41,244 nt of DNA from Candidatus Blautia faecavium (lineage in GTDB: Bacteria > Bacillota > Clostridia > Lachnospirales > Lachnospiraceae): contig DWYZ01000105.1 of the NCBI GenBank assembly GCA_019118425.1, forward strand, positions 1 through 41,244, given 5' to 3'. Below the pieces are notes generated by a model. That model was not told where the DNA came from, made no database searches, and saw nothing but the letters and a program-made list of their open reading frames with translations. This document shows positions 8,134 through 16,050 of this stretch, in pieces; the first letter of the stretch is position 1; each line of letters begins with the position of its first letter. The translations under genes and the position numbers were made by a program.

Positions 8134-8203
8134 TTTCTATCTATCCTCCTGCTACGCTTTTTTCCTGTTACTGGTCACTGTGTGACATACAGCCTTTTCC
8201 TCT

Positions 8204-9040
8204 CTATTCCTTTAACGCTGTGGAAATAATCCCCTGTTCTAAATAATCCTGTCCTGCCAGAAAAACAAGAAGAGCAGGAAGGAGTACAATCACAGAAGAA
8301 GCAAAAGCCATTCCCGCATCCTCAAGGCTGATATTCGGCAGAAACAAGGACAGCGGCCACAAACTTTTCGTTTTTAAAAAGGCCATGGGCTGTTCAATTA
8401 AATTCCAGTATTCTAAAAATCCCAGCACCATAGCGGAGATGATCCCAGGAGAGCCAAGAGGAAGTCCGATCTTGATAAAAATCTTCAGCTCTCCCGCTCC
8501 ATCCAGCCTTGCGGATTCCAGAAGACTGTCCGGAATCCCTTCAAAAAAACGGTACATAATAAAAACCGGAAACGTGGAAAACACGGCTGGCAAAATGATC
8601 CCTGCAAGGGTATCCAGTAAATGCAGTCTGTCCAATACCAGATAATTGCTCAGCATCATTACCTGAAAAGGCATCATCATAAGGGCAATATATAAGGTAA
8701 AGAGAAACTTTTTTCCCGGAAATGTAAATTTCGCAAATCCCCAGGCCGCCGGCGTTCCGATCAAAAAATGCCCTGCAAGCACACCAAAGGTGATCTTCAC
8801 GGAATTCCAGAACATGATAAAAAATTCCGGCGTATCCAAAAGCACCTCCACGTAAGACCGCAGCGTAGGATACGCGGGAAGCAGCTTCCAGGAAGCATAG
8901 CCATTCCCAGAAGAAAGGACAGGTCCTAAAAGCTCTCCCAGCTCCACATTTCCCATAAGCGACCCTGCCATCAGAAACACCACTGGAAAAACCACGATCC
9001 CTGCCAGGAGAAATACTAAGCCGGTCAATATCTTTCTCAT
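8204..9040 (-). CDS. Carbohydrate-type ABC permease, MalG/AraQ family
   Basis: A 278-residue inner permease subunit of a binding-protein-dependent importer, with six predicted membrane segments starting at residue about 5. The ATPase-docking EAA loop is clear: ESARLDGAGELKIFIKIGLP. It begins 4 nt after the other permease gene, as a pair, and a GGGGGA Shine-Dalgarno lies within the end of that gene. No ATPase gene accompanies it, as is usual for clostridial sugar transporters that share one MsmX/UgpC-type ATPase encoded elsewhere. The likely binding protein is the 785-residue protein at 10867-13224, which has a matching promoter. Substrate unknown. Confidence 0.92.
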   Translation of the reverse strand: MRKILTGLVFLLAGIVVFPVVFLMAGSLMGNVELGELLGPVLSSGNGYASWKLLPAYPTLRSYVEVLLDTPEFFIMFWNSVKITFGVLAGHFLIGTPAAWGFAKFTFPGKKFLFTLYIALMMMPFQVMMLSNYLVLDRLHLLDTLAGIILPAVFSTFPVFIMYRFFEGIPDSLLESARLDGAGELKIFIKIGLPLGSPGIISAMVLGFLEYWNLIEQPMAFLKTKSLWPLSLFLPNISLEDAGMAFASSVIVLLPALLVFLAGQDYLEQGIISTALKE

Positions 9041-9044
9041 ACGC

Positions 9045-9896
9045 TTATTCCCCCTTGTCCCATGCCTTTTGCAGGATCAGGATCAGCCCCAGAATCACTG
9101 CCCCTGTCACTACTGCCGCCGCAGCCATCTTATCCATAGAAAGCTCCCTGTACCAGTTATTAAAAAGGTGCTGTAGAAGATACATATCTTCCTGGGGATA
9201 GTCGCCTGCCACCAGATAAGCTTCCCGAAATACTTTAAACGCATTTAAAAGGGAAAGTACCACAATAGTAAACAAAGACGGCAAAAGATTGGGCAGGGTG
9301 ATGTCTGTAAAACATCTCCACTCTCCGGCCCCATCTACCCTTGCCGCTTCGTACAGGGATTGGGAGATGGCTGAAAGCCCTGCCACCCACAGTACGATAT
9401 CATATCCCAGATTTCTCCACAGATAGCTCACCACCAGCACAGAAAAGGACGCGCTTGTATTCATCCAGTCGATTCCTTCTATGGAAAGGAAGGACAGCAG
9501 ATGATTCAGCAGGCCTTGGCTGTGAAACAGTACCTTCCATAAAAGGACAACAGAGGCCACCGGAATGGCCATGGGCAGAAGAAACATACTTTTTGTCAGC
9601 TGAACCCATTTTTTCTGTTTTGTTATGATCACAGCGATCACCAGGGACAAGACTACCAGTATAGGTATGCAGATTCCGAAAAAACGCAGCGTATTTTTAC
9701 ACGCCAGACGAAATGCCTGATTAGTAAAAATCACCTTGTAGTTTTCTATTCCCGTAAATTCTTCCGTCACCGCGCTAAAAAAAGACCGCCGGATTACGTC
9801 TATATACGGAATCACCCAAAACACACAGACTCCCGCGAAACTTGGGAGCAAAAACATAAGCCCTTTTAATTGGCGTATTTTCATAAATATTTTCAC
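9045..9896 (-). CDS. Carbohydrate-type ABC permease, MalF/UgpA family
   Basis: A 283-residue permease subunit with six membrane helices and the EAA loop EAARVDGAGEWRCFTDITLP. It forms the heterodimer partner of the permease encoded immediately downstream. First gene of a four-gene minus-strand operon (permease, permease, adaptor, MacB-like protein). The start is uncertain: GTG 9896 gives this length but sits directly on the AAGGAA site, while ATG 9884 (in frame, four residues shorter) is about 13 nt away from it. The promoter at 9913-9945 carries the two-component operator described there. Confidence 0.9.
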   Translation of the reverse strand: MKIFMKIRQLKGLMFLLPSFAGVCVFWVIPYIDVIRRSFFSAVTEEFTGIENYKVIFTNQAFRLACKNTLRFFGICIPILVVLSLVIAVIITKQKKWVQLTKSMFLLPMAIPVASVVLLWKVLFHSQGLLNHLLSFLSIEGIDWMNTSASFSVLVVSYLWRNLGYDIVLWVAGLSAISQSLYEAARVDGAGEWRCFTDITLPNLLPSLFTIVVLSLLNAFKVFREAYLVAGDYPQEDMYLLQHLFNNWYRELSMDKMAAAAVVTGAVILGLILILQKAWDKGE

Positions 9897-9912
9897 TTCC
9901 TTTACTTTCTTT

Positions 9913-9945
9913 AAGATAACACAGGAATCTCTAAAAAATCTCTAA
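9913..9945 (-). promoter_or_regulatory. Two-component-regulated promoter of the ABC/adaptor operon
   Basis: On the minus strand: repeat TTAGAGATTTT (9935-9945), repeat TTAGAGATTCC (9924-9934), 5 bp TGTGT, then -10 TATCTT (9913-9918). The 11-bp spacing of the two repeats is one helical turn, as in sites for OmpR/PhoB-family regulators. No -35 consensus exists at 16-18 bp, so activation by a regulator bound at the -35 position is likely. The same layout occurs at 9953-9985, 13310-13342 and 13369-13401. Confidence 0.7.
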
Positions 9946-9952
9946 GGGATCT

Positions 9953-9985
9953 TTAGAGGTTTTTTAGAGATTTTTGTGTTAGAAT
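9953..9985 (+). promoter_or_regulatory. Two-component-regulated promoter of the response regulator
   Basis: Repeat TTAGAGGTTTT (9953-9963), repeat TTAGAGATTTT (9964-9974), TGTGT, then -10 TAGAAT (9980-9985). Arrangement and spacing are identical to the divergent promoter 7 bp away, so the two sets of boxes form one large inverted repeat. This indicates autoregulation of the response regulator. Confidence 0.7.
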
Positions 9986-10064
9986 AAAAGTATATTGGGA
10001 GTGCTCTGGCCAAAAAGCTTTTGGTTTTCAGAGCAAAAAAGCAAAGAAATCTGGAGGGATGATC

Positions 10065-10748
10065 TTGAGAATTTTAATGATCGAAGATGATAAAGAATTG
10101 TGCGAGGCCACGAAATACCGTCTGGAAAAAGAGGACTTTCAGGTGGATGTCTGCCATGACGGAGAAGAAGGCTTGTATTATATGCAGGAAAACATCCACG
10201 ACCTGGTAATCCTTGACCGTATGCTCCCGTCTATGGACGGGGTTTCTCTTTTACGAGAGGCCAGGCGTACCCATGTATCCACACCGGTTATTTTTCTCAC
10301 TGCTTTAGGGGAATTAAACGATAAGATTACCGGGCTTGATTGCGGAGCAGACGATTACATGGTAAAGCCCTTTGCCTTTGAAGAACTGCTGGCGCGGATC
10401 CGCTGTCTGATGCGCCGTCCTGGAAAATGGGACGATTCCTCCCTGTTAAAGCTTGGAGACATCACCTTTGACCCGGAGAATAACCGGCTTTTCAAAGGCA
10501 CCAAAGAATGCACTCTTTCAAAAAGAGAAGGCGCCTTAATGGAGGTTTTTCTGCGCAATCCCGGCCAGACGCTTACCAGAACCGTCCTTTTAAACCGGGT
10601 ATGGGGACTGGACAGCGATGTGGAGGAAGGGAATCTGGATAACTACATTCATTTTCTCCGCCGCCGCTTAAAATCCGTAGACAGTTCCCTGGTCTTAAAA
10701 ACTGTCCGCGGCATTGGCTATCAGCTTGAGGTCCTGCTTTATCCATAA
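10065..10748 (+). CDS. OmpR/PhoB-family response regulator
   Basis: A 227-residue DNA-binding response regulator. The receiver domain (about 1-115) has the acidic pocket IEDD, phospho-acceptor Asp in VILDRMLPSMDG (residue 51 from this start), the FLTA switch Thr and the VKPF lysine. The winged-helix DNA-binding domain fills the second half (FDPENNRLFKG...LSKREGALMEVFLRNPG...VWG...VRGIGYQLE). I prefer TTG 10065, which lies 6 nt after GGAGGG and gives MRILMIEDD as in the family; ATG 10059 directly abuts the GGAGGG. Its kinase partner is encoded at 13462-14754, separated by the binding-protein gene on the opposite strand. The repeats in all four nearby promoters are the natural candidate binding sites. 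Confidence 0.93.
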   Translation: MRILMIEDDKELCEATKYRLEKEDFQVDVCHDGEEGLYYMQENIHDLVILDRMLPSMDGVSLLREARRTHVSTPVIFLTALGELNDKITGLDCGADDYMVKPFAFEELLARIRCLMRRPGKWDDSSLLKLGDITFDPENNRLFKGTKECTLSKREGALMEVFLRNPGQTLTRTVLLNRVWGLDSDVEEGNLDNYIHFLRRRLKSVDSSLVLKTVRGIGYQLEVLLYP

Positions 10749-10807
10749 AAGCAGGGTCTTCAGCAAAAATGTACATCAATGCATCTAATTTTTTCTATAT
10801 TAAAAGA

Positions 10808-10856
10808 AGCGCACATCCTTGGCTCAATTTCCAAGGATGTGCGCTCTCTTTATTTT
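10808..10856. terminator. Bidirectional terminator between response regulator and binding-protein gene
   Basis: A perfect 15-bp stem (AGCGCACATCCTTGG with CCAAGGATGTGCGCT) around an 8-nt loop at 10808-10845. It is followed on the plus strand by a T-rich run and on the minus strand by TTCTTTTAA. It serves the two convergent genes ending at 10748 and 10867. Confidence 0.85.
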
Positions 10857-10866
10857 TCTTTTTCTT

Positions 10867-13224
10867 TTATTCTGACAGGTAAAGGTTTACTTCCTGGATC
10901 GCGGCCCTTGCCGCTTCCTCCAGTCCGATCTCACCGTTCAGATAACGCGCGCCGGCTTCTGATACTGCGTTTAAGATAATCTGATTTGTCCTGGAAGGGA
11001 CGGTAAGTGTTTTGCCAAGTTCCTGAATCCTGCTGATGGCCTCATCTGAAGGCTGCAGGATATCCATCTCTATAGTTTCTCCTGTCTCCGTATTCGAAGA
11101 ACCCATAACAGAAACCACACCGTCTTTGCCTCCTAAATCCCAATAGGTCTCTCCTTCATAAGCTGCCTGGTTTACCGGAAATCCTGTACTTCCTGACATT
11201 TCCTGGCTTGACTGGCTAAAGAGATATTCTACGAACCGCTGTGCCGCGTCCTTTTCCTGCGCTTTCGCACTGATGCCGATCACAGAGCAGGGAATAAAAA
11301 CATTCTCTGCCTGCCCGTTCCATAAAGCGCTTGTAAGAGAATTATCCTTTTGTTCCGCAGAATAAACAAACGAAAGCTGGTCTGCAGAATACAGCCCTCC
11401 CAGGCTGGCGACAAAGGTCCCTCCTAAAAGGTTCAGGCTTCCCGTACTGACCCCATAGGAGAATCGGTCGTATTCTGATTCCGACAGGTAGCTAAGCTCA
11501 TCCTCTGAAAGCGATTCCTTCATGATCTCTGCATAAGTCTGATATATTCGGTTCGCCTGCTTGAGATACTCTGAAATTTCTGTTTCGTTTAAAGTTCCGT
11601 CCTCATTGACCCATGCAGGGGAGGAAGTATCTGCCAGGCTCTGAAGCAGCAGCTTTGGAGAAACAATCAGAGAGATAGGCATCTTTGTGGCACCGTACTC
11701 TGCCTGATGAGACTCCAGCATATCCGCCAGTGTAGTCAGGTCGGTCACTGCATTTACGTCTTCTGTCTTACCCTGGATCATAGGAATTCCAAAACGCAGA
11801 GGCATGCAGTAGATGGCGCCATCCTCCTGGGTGTAGGCATTTTTAATATTTTCCAGTATCCCGCCTTCTGTATTTTCCAGGATGCCGCTTATATCCTCCA
11901 GCATACCATTCTCTATATAGGTATCCTCCGGAATCCCATCCAGGATCAGGATATCCGGACCTTTGCCGGCCATGATCTCAGTATTTAAGGCTTTTATGGC
12001 GTCGCTGGCAGTCACCGCGTCTTCTCCTGTCATACCGGTCTGGAGATTCAGATAAATGTCAGGATTTTCTTTTTGGAATGCACCGGCTGCCTGTCTCAGC
12101 AGACTGTTGTCTGTTAAAGAATAAATTGTAAGCTCTGTGTCTGGAACGGAAGGCGTGTCTTTTGAATATTCATACCTCAGCAGCCTGGCCGGACTGGCCG
12201 TTCCCTGGCCGTAATCTCTGACCGCCAGATAAAATCTCCCTTCTCCGTCCATAGCCAGCTCTACCAGGGACAGATCCGGAGAGCTTAAGCTATTCAGACT
12301 TCCATTGATGATCTGCTCCGTTACGCTTCCTCCGAAAACATACCGGTACATTCCCTGGCTGTCCGCGAAGAACATGCTGTCCTCCTCATCTCCGGCCACA
12401 GCCACTACAGGATACTGCCCCACACCGCTAAGTTCCAGATTAGAACTATTGGAAGAAATCTGATCCGTCAGCGCTTGCTGGTCATCCATAGGCTGTCCTG
12501 ATTCCAAATCATAATAATGGATCCCGTCTGCGCTGACTGTGATCAAATGGTTTCCCACTGCAAAGAAATAAGAGAGCATAACCCCTTTTTCATATTCTCC
12601 TAAAACACTTCCATCTGAGAGATCCACCTCGATCACGCCGTCTGCAAGTACTGCCAAAAGAAGCGTGCCCCGGTCTGTAAATGCGCTGCTGAATCCAAAA
12701 CCATTTCCCAGATTGTCTGCCAGATCTAGTTCTTTTGTTTCTCCCGATGGGTTTGCATAGAAATACTTGCTGGACTCTAGCATATCATCTTCAGAAGCCG
12801 TAAGATCCGAAGCCACGGCAAAAACTCCGCCGTCTTTCGCCAGCTTAGGAAAGCTCAGGGAATACTTTGAACTGTCAAGACCGAAAAGCTGATAAAGAGA
12901 GGTTTCCTCTCCCCAGGTTTCCCCTCCGTCCAAAGAGTCTGCGTAAACCATTTCGTTGTCTCCATTATAACCGCAGATACGAAGCCTTCCATCCTCCAGA
13001 ACTGTCATAGATTCTATGGCATTGAATCCCTCTGGAATCTGGATATCTTCCTCCAGATAGCGGCCCATAGCCGTATCGCCGCTATTTTGGGAATTCTCCT
13101 CCGTGGCCTCCTCCTGATTGGATGCCTTGGCCAGTTCTCCTTTGTATATACTCATACTGCCCACTGCCAGAGCCACTGCGGCAGTCATGGCAATCCCTCG
13201 TACCAGTTTTTTTCTACGTTTCAT
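10867..13224 (-). CDS. Beta-propeller plus extracellular solute-binding fusion protein
   Basis: A 785-residue exported protein. An N-terminal signal-like segment (about 8-35, ending in a possible AKA cleavage site) contains no lipobox cysteine, unusual for a Gram-positive binding protein. Residues about 55-360 are a repeat-rich beta region with an Asp-box (SLDGGETW, 97-104) and recurring short beta units, which suggests a propeller. Residues about 363-785 look like an ABC family-1 sugar-binding protein: TELTIYSLTDNSLLRQAAGAFQ, KENPDIYLNL, GKGPDILILDG, EDISGILE, and GISAKAQEKDAAQRFVEYLF. It is transcribed alone from the promoter at 13310-13342, whose operator matches those of the permease operon, regulator and sensor kinase. 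This suggests it feeds the two permeases, senses the signal for the kinase, or both. Ligand unknown. SD AAAGGAGA is 6 nt before ATG. Confidence 0.83.
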   Translation of the reverse strand: MKRRKKLVRGIAMTAAVALAVGSMSIYKGELAKASNQEEATEENSQNSGDTAMGRYLEEDIQIPEGFNAIESMTVLEDGRLRICGYNGDNEMVYADSLDGGETWGEETSLYQLFGLDSSKYSLSFPKLAKDGGVFAVASDLTASEDDMLESSKYFYANPSGETKELDLADNLGNGFGFSSAFTDRGTLLLAVLADGVIEVDLSDGSVLGEYEKGVMLSYFFAVGNHLITVSADGIHYYDLESGQPMDDQQALTDQISSNSSNLELSGVGQYPVVAVAGDEEDSMFFADSQGMYRYVFGGSVTEQIINGSLNSLSSPDLSLVELAMDGEGRFYLAVRDYGQGTASPARLLRYEYSKDTPSVPDTELTIYSLTDNSLLRQAAGAFQKENPDIYLNLQTGMTGEDAVTASDAIKALNTEIMAGKGPDILILDGIPEDTYIENGMLEDISGILENTEGGILENIKNAYTQEDGAIYCMPLRFGIPMIQGKTEDVNAVTDLTTLADMLESHQAEYGATKMPISLIVSPKLLLQSLADTSSPAWVNEDGTLNETEISEYLKQANRIYQTYAEIMKESLSEDELSYLSESEYDRFSYGVSTGSLNLLGGTFVASLGGLYSADQLSFVYSAEQKDNSLTSALWNGQAENVFIPCSVIGISAKAQEKDAAQRFVEYLFSQSSQEMSGSTGFPVNQAAYEGETYWDLGGKDGVVSVMGSSNTETGETIEMDILQPSDEAISRIQELGKTLTVPSRTNQIILNAVSEAGARYLNGEIGLEEAARAAIQEVNLYLSE

Positions 13225-13309
13225 TTTGTTCTCCTTTCTGACGCATTCTACCCATAGGGCACAACGACTGCGTCAATAACAGTAGATGGTTTTCTTGATC
13301 GACTTCATC

Positions 13310-13342
13310 ATCATAACAGGGTTTTCTCTAAAAAATCTCTAA
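13310..13342 (-). promoter_or_regulatory. Two-component-regulated promoter of the binding-protein gene
   Basis: On the minus strand: repeat TTAGAGATTTT (13332-13342), repeat TTAGAGAAAAC (13321-13331), 5 bp CCTGT, -10 TATGAT (13310-13315). Spacing is identical to the other three promoters of the group. Confidence 0.7.
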
Positions 13343-13368
13343 AAATCTTTTTTTCATTTTCGATAATT

Positions 13369-13401
13369 TTAGAGAAACCTTTGAGATTTCTGTGATATGA
13401 T
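13369..13401 (+). promoter_or_regulatory. Two-component-regulated promoter of the sensor kinase
   Basis: Repeat TTAGAGAAACC (13369-13379), weaker repeat TTTGAGATTTC (13380-13390), TGTGA, then -10 TATGAT (13396-13401). The divergent binding-protein promoter lies 26 bp away. The start codon of the kinase is about 60 bp downstream. Confidence 0.65.
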
Positions 13402-13461
13402 AGGAACAACAGTAAGAAAAACTTATTTCTAACTCATTATAACAGGAAGAAGGATATTTTT

Positions 13462-14754
13462 ATGTTTAAAAAACTGCATATACAAATGACAATATTTTCT
13501 ACCTTTATTACCAGCATTATCCTGATCGCCATGACTCTGATCTGCCTTTTCATCTCAGAATCCAGTCTTCGGCAAAACAGCTATTCTACCTTTTCTAATA
13601 ATGTAGGTTCCTGTATCGCTTACCTGGAAAGCCAGTCCATCCTGTCTCATCAATGGCTCTCCCAGGCGGAAAACAATTACGGTATAAAAATAGAAGTCCG
13701 TGATAACAATAAGCCTTTATTCTACGGAAAACTCAACGAAAAAGCTTCCGACACGGAACTATTTGAAAAAGCCGTATCCATCTCCCGGGAAGCCTATGCT
13801 CTGGATCTGGAAAACCTTGCCTCTGCAAAAGCCCTGACCCAGAGCGAACAATTCCAGATGGACGGCTACTATGCAGCTACCGCCTTAATTCCAAAATCCA
13901 ATGGAACTTTAAGCGCCATCTTCCTCTGCCCTTTAGACGACCTGAACAGCCAGCTTTTGTTTATGCGCCTTGCATTTGCCATCGCTGTTTTTGTCGCTGT
14001 GCTTGCGCTTTTTATTTTTTCCTGGTTTTTTACCCGGAAAATGCTCCTTCCTATAGAAAAAAGCAGAAAAAGTCAGACGGAATTTATTGCCTCCGCCTCC
14101 CATGAACTTCGTTCTCCCCTTGCGGTAATCCGTTCCGGCATTTCGGCTATGGAAAAGGCTTCTCCTCAAGAAACCGCTCATTTTACTGCCATCATCCAAA
14201 AAGAGAGCGATCGTATGGCTCATCTGGTGGACGACATGCTTTCCCTGGCAAACGCGGATAACCATTCCTGGAAAATGCTTCCGGCTCCTTGTGAGCTGGA
14301 TACCCTCTTACTGGAAACCTATGAGAAATACGAACCTCTTGCACGCAAAAAACAGCTTACGCTTAAGATCCAGCTTCCTGATGAGCCCTTGGACCCATGC
14401 CCCTGTGATTCCTCCAGGATCTCACAAGTACTCTCTATCCTTGTAGACAATGCCATAAGCTATACACCGGAAAACGGAACGATCCTCCTCTCCCTTTCCC
14501 AAAAAGAAACGACTTTTCTTCTTTCTGTAGCGGATAATGGGCCGGGGATTCCTGACAGTTCCAAAGATTCTGTATTTCAAAGGTTTTACCGGGCCGATTC
14601 TTCCAGAAATGATAAACAGCACTTCGGCCTTGGCCTTTCCATTGCCCGGGAAATCCTCCAGCTTCACCATGGAACAATCCGTATAACAGATACCCCCGGA
14701 GGCGGAGCTACCTTCCTGATCAGCCTTCCTGGCACATGGAAGGACAAAAAATAA
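13462..14754 (+). CDS. Membrane sensor histidine kinase
   Basis: A 430-residue orthodox sensor kinase. Two membrane helices (about 8-32 and 166-191) enclose an extracytoplasmic domain of about 130 residues. There is little room for a full HAMP domain; the phospho-acceptor helix follows directly (ASHELRSPLAVI, His 214). The ATPase part shows the N box (QVLSILVDNAISYTP, Asn 330), DNGPGIP (358-364), the F box and HFGLGLSIAREI. It should phosphorylate the response regulator at 10065-10748; both promoters share the same boxes. The gene ends at a terminator shared with the convergent export operon. AGGAAGAAGGA lies about 9 nt before the ATG. Confidence 0.93.
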   Translation: MFKKLHIQMTIFSTFITSIILIAMTLICLFISESSLRQNSYSTFSNNVGSCIAYLESQSILSHQWLSQAENNYGIKIEVRDNNKPLFYGKLNEKASDTELFEKAVSISREAYALDLENLASAKALTQSEQFQMDGYYAATALIPKSNGTLSAIFLCPLDDLNSQLLFMRLAFAIAVFVAVLALFIFSWFFTRKMLLPIEKSRKSQTEFIASASHELRSPLAVIRSGISAMEKASPQETAHFTAIIQKESDRMAHLVDDMLSLANADNHSWKMLPAPCELDTLLLETYEKYEPLARKKQLTLKIQLPDEPLDPCPCDSSRISQVLSILVDNAISYTPENGTILLSLSQKETTFLLSVADNGPGIPDSSKDSVFQRFYRADSSRNDKQHFGLGLSIAREILQLHHGTIRITDTPGGGATFLISLPGTWKDKK

Positions 14755-14781
14755 AGCGAGGGCAACCCCGCTTTATTTTTT
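14746..14781. terminator. Bidirectional terminator between sensor kinase and export operon
   Basis: A 13-bp stem AAAAAATAAAGCG with CGCTTTATTTTTT, extended by GGG/CCC after one bulged base and closed by a CAA loop. The A and T tracts at the two ends make it work in both directions, and it includes the ends of both convergent reading frames. Confidence 0.85.
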
Positions 14782-16036
14782 ATTCACTTCTAAGCGCATC
14801 AATTGGATTTAAATTTGCCGCCTTATAAGACGGAAGCAGACCAAAGATCAATCCGATCATCATAGAAAAGACAACCGATCCGATAATCGCCGGTATACTG
14901 ATGGCCGTAGGAGAGCCGGACACCCTGGCCACTACTCTGGAAAGTCCGATCCCTGATATTACTCCGATTACTCCGCCGATGCTGGTAAGAACCGAGGCCT
15001 CTGTTAAAAACTGAGCCATGATCGTTTTTTTACGGGCTCCAATCGCTTTTTTCAGTCCGATCTCACTGGTTCGCTCTGTAACAGACACCAGCATGATATT
15101 CATTACACCAATACCTCCCACCAAAAGAGAAATACTTGCGATCCAAATCAGCTGCTGGTTTGTGCTTTCACTTAACCTTTGAAGATTACGCACCCGTTCC
15201 ATCACATCATCTGCCCGGTATTCATAGTTTGTACTGGACGTATTGACAATTCCTTCTTTCAGGACATCTGCCGCGGCGTTTCCCGCACTGCTCATATTAT
15301 CTGTACTGTCTGCCTTAATAATGGCATTTTCCGGTTCATCGTAACTAAAAACAATAGGCCAGCTTGCGCTTGGAATCATTATACATCCCATCATCGTCTG
15401 GAAATACTCATAGAACTGTGAGATATCTTCGATATTGGGAAGAAAATCTTCATTCTGATGAACAACGCCTACCACAATAAAAGGTTCTGAACCGATCTCA
15501 ATGGTCTTTCCCACTGGGTTTTCTCCTGAAAATAAATTTTCCGCCGCATTGCTGTCGACCAGAGCCACCTTATTATATCCGTCATAATCCTCCTGGAGAA
15601 AGCCTCTTCCAAGCTGTACCGAATAACCGCAGGTATCCAGATAATTCATATCCACCCCGTATACGCTTCCCCCTTGGAATGCTGTATTCTGATAATACAC
15701 ACTGGAGGTGTAAGAACGGCTGTAATAAAAAGTAGCGTTTTCCACATGATCCAGTTCCAGAACTTTATCCTTTTGTTCCTGAGATATGACCGGCGGGGTT
15801 CCTCCTGACATTCCGAACTCTGTGTCATAGGGATTATCTCCGTCATACAAAGTAATGGTCACTGTATTATTCCCCGAACCGATCAAGTCTTCCTTAATCT
15901 GTTCGCTTGTTCCTTTTATAGTAGATACAATTGCGATAATTGATGCAATACCAATGATAATACCCAGCATTGTCAGGAAGGATCTCATCTTATGGGACCA
16001 GATTCCTTGAAACGACAGTCTGATATTTTCAATCAT
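14780..16036 (-). CDS. MacB/FtsX-type ABC exporter permease
   Basis: A 418-residue permease of the MacB type: N-terminal membrane helix in SHKMRSFLTMLGIIIGIASIIA, an extracellular MacB core domain of about 230 residues, then three helices with the FtsX-type signature SISLLVGGIGVMNIMLVSVTERT, EIGLKKAIGARK and GLLPSYKAANLNPIDALR. It works with the separate ATPase encoded at 18030-18710 and the adaptors of the same operon to export a substrate or to drive work outside the membrane. It is the last gene, 14 nt after the stop of the large adaptor. SD AAGGAGGG is well placed. Confidence 0.94.
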   Translation of the reverse strand: MIENIRLSFQGIWSHKMRSFLTMLGIIIGIASIIAIVSTIKGTSEQIKEDLIGSGNNTVTITLYDGDNPYDTEFGMSGGTPPVISQEQKDKVLELDHVENATFYYSRSYTSSVYYQNTAFQGGSVYGVDMNYLDTCGYSVQLGRGFLQEDYDGYNKVALVDSNAAENLFSGENPVGKTIEIGSEPFIVVGVVHQNEDFLPNIEDISQFYEYFQTMMGCIMIPSASWPIVFSYDEPENAIIKADSTDNMSSAGNAAADVLKEGIVNTSSTNYEYRADDVMERVRNLQRLSESTNQQLIWIASISLLVGGIGVMNIMLVSVTERTSEIGLKKAIGARKKTIMAQFLTEASVLTSIGGVIGVISGIGLSRVVARVSGSPTAISIPAIIGSVVFSMMIGLIFGLLPSYKAANLNPIDALRSE

Positions 16037-16050
16037 GAAATCCCTCCTTT

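Noticed and set aside
8166-8178. 13-base match to one arm of the hairpin at 21597-21623 (TGTTACTGGTCAC)
   Set aside because: The second arm is lost and no further similarity extends it, so it may be chance; too short to call a repeat copy.
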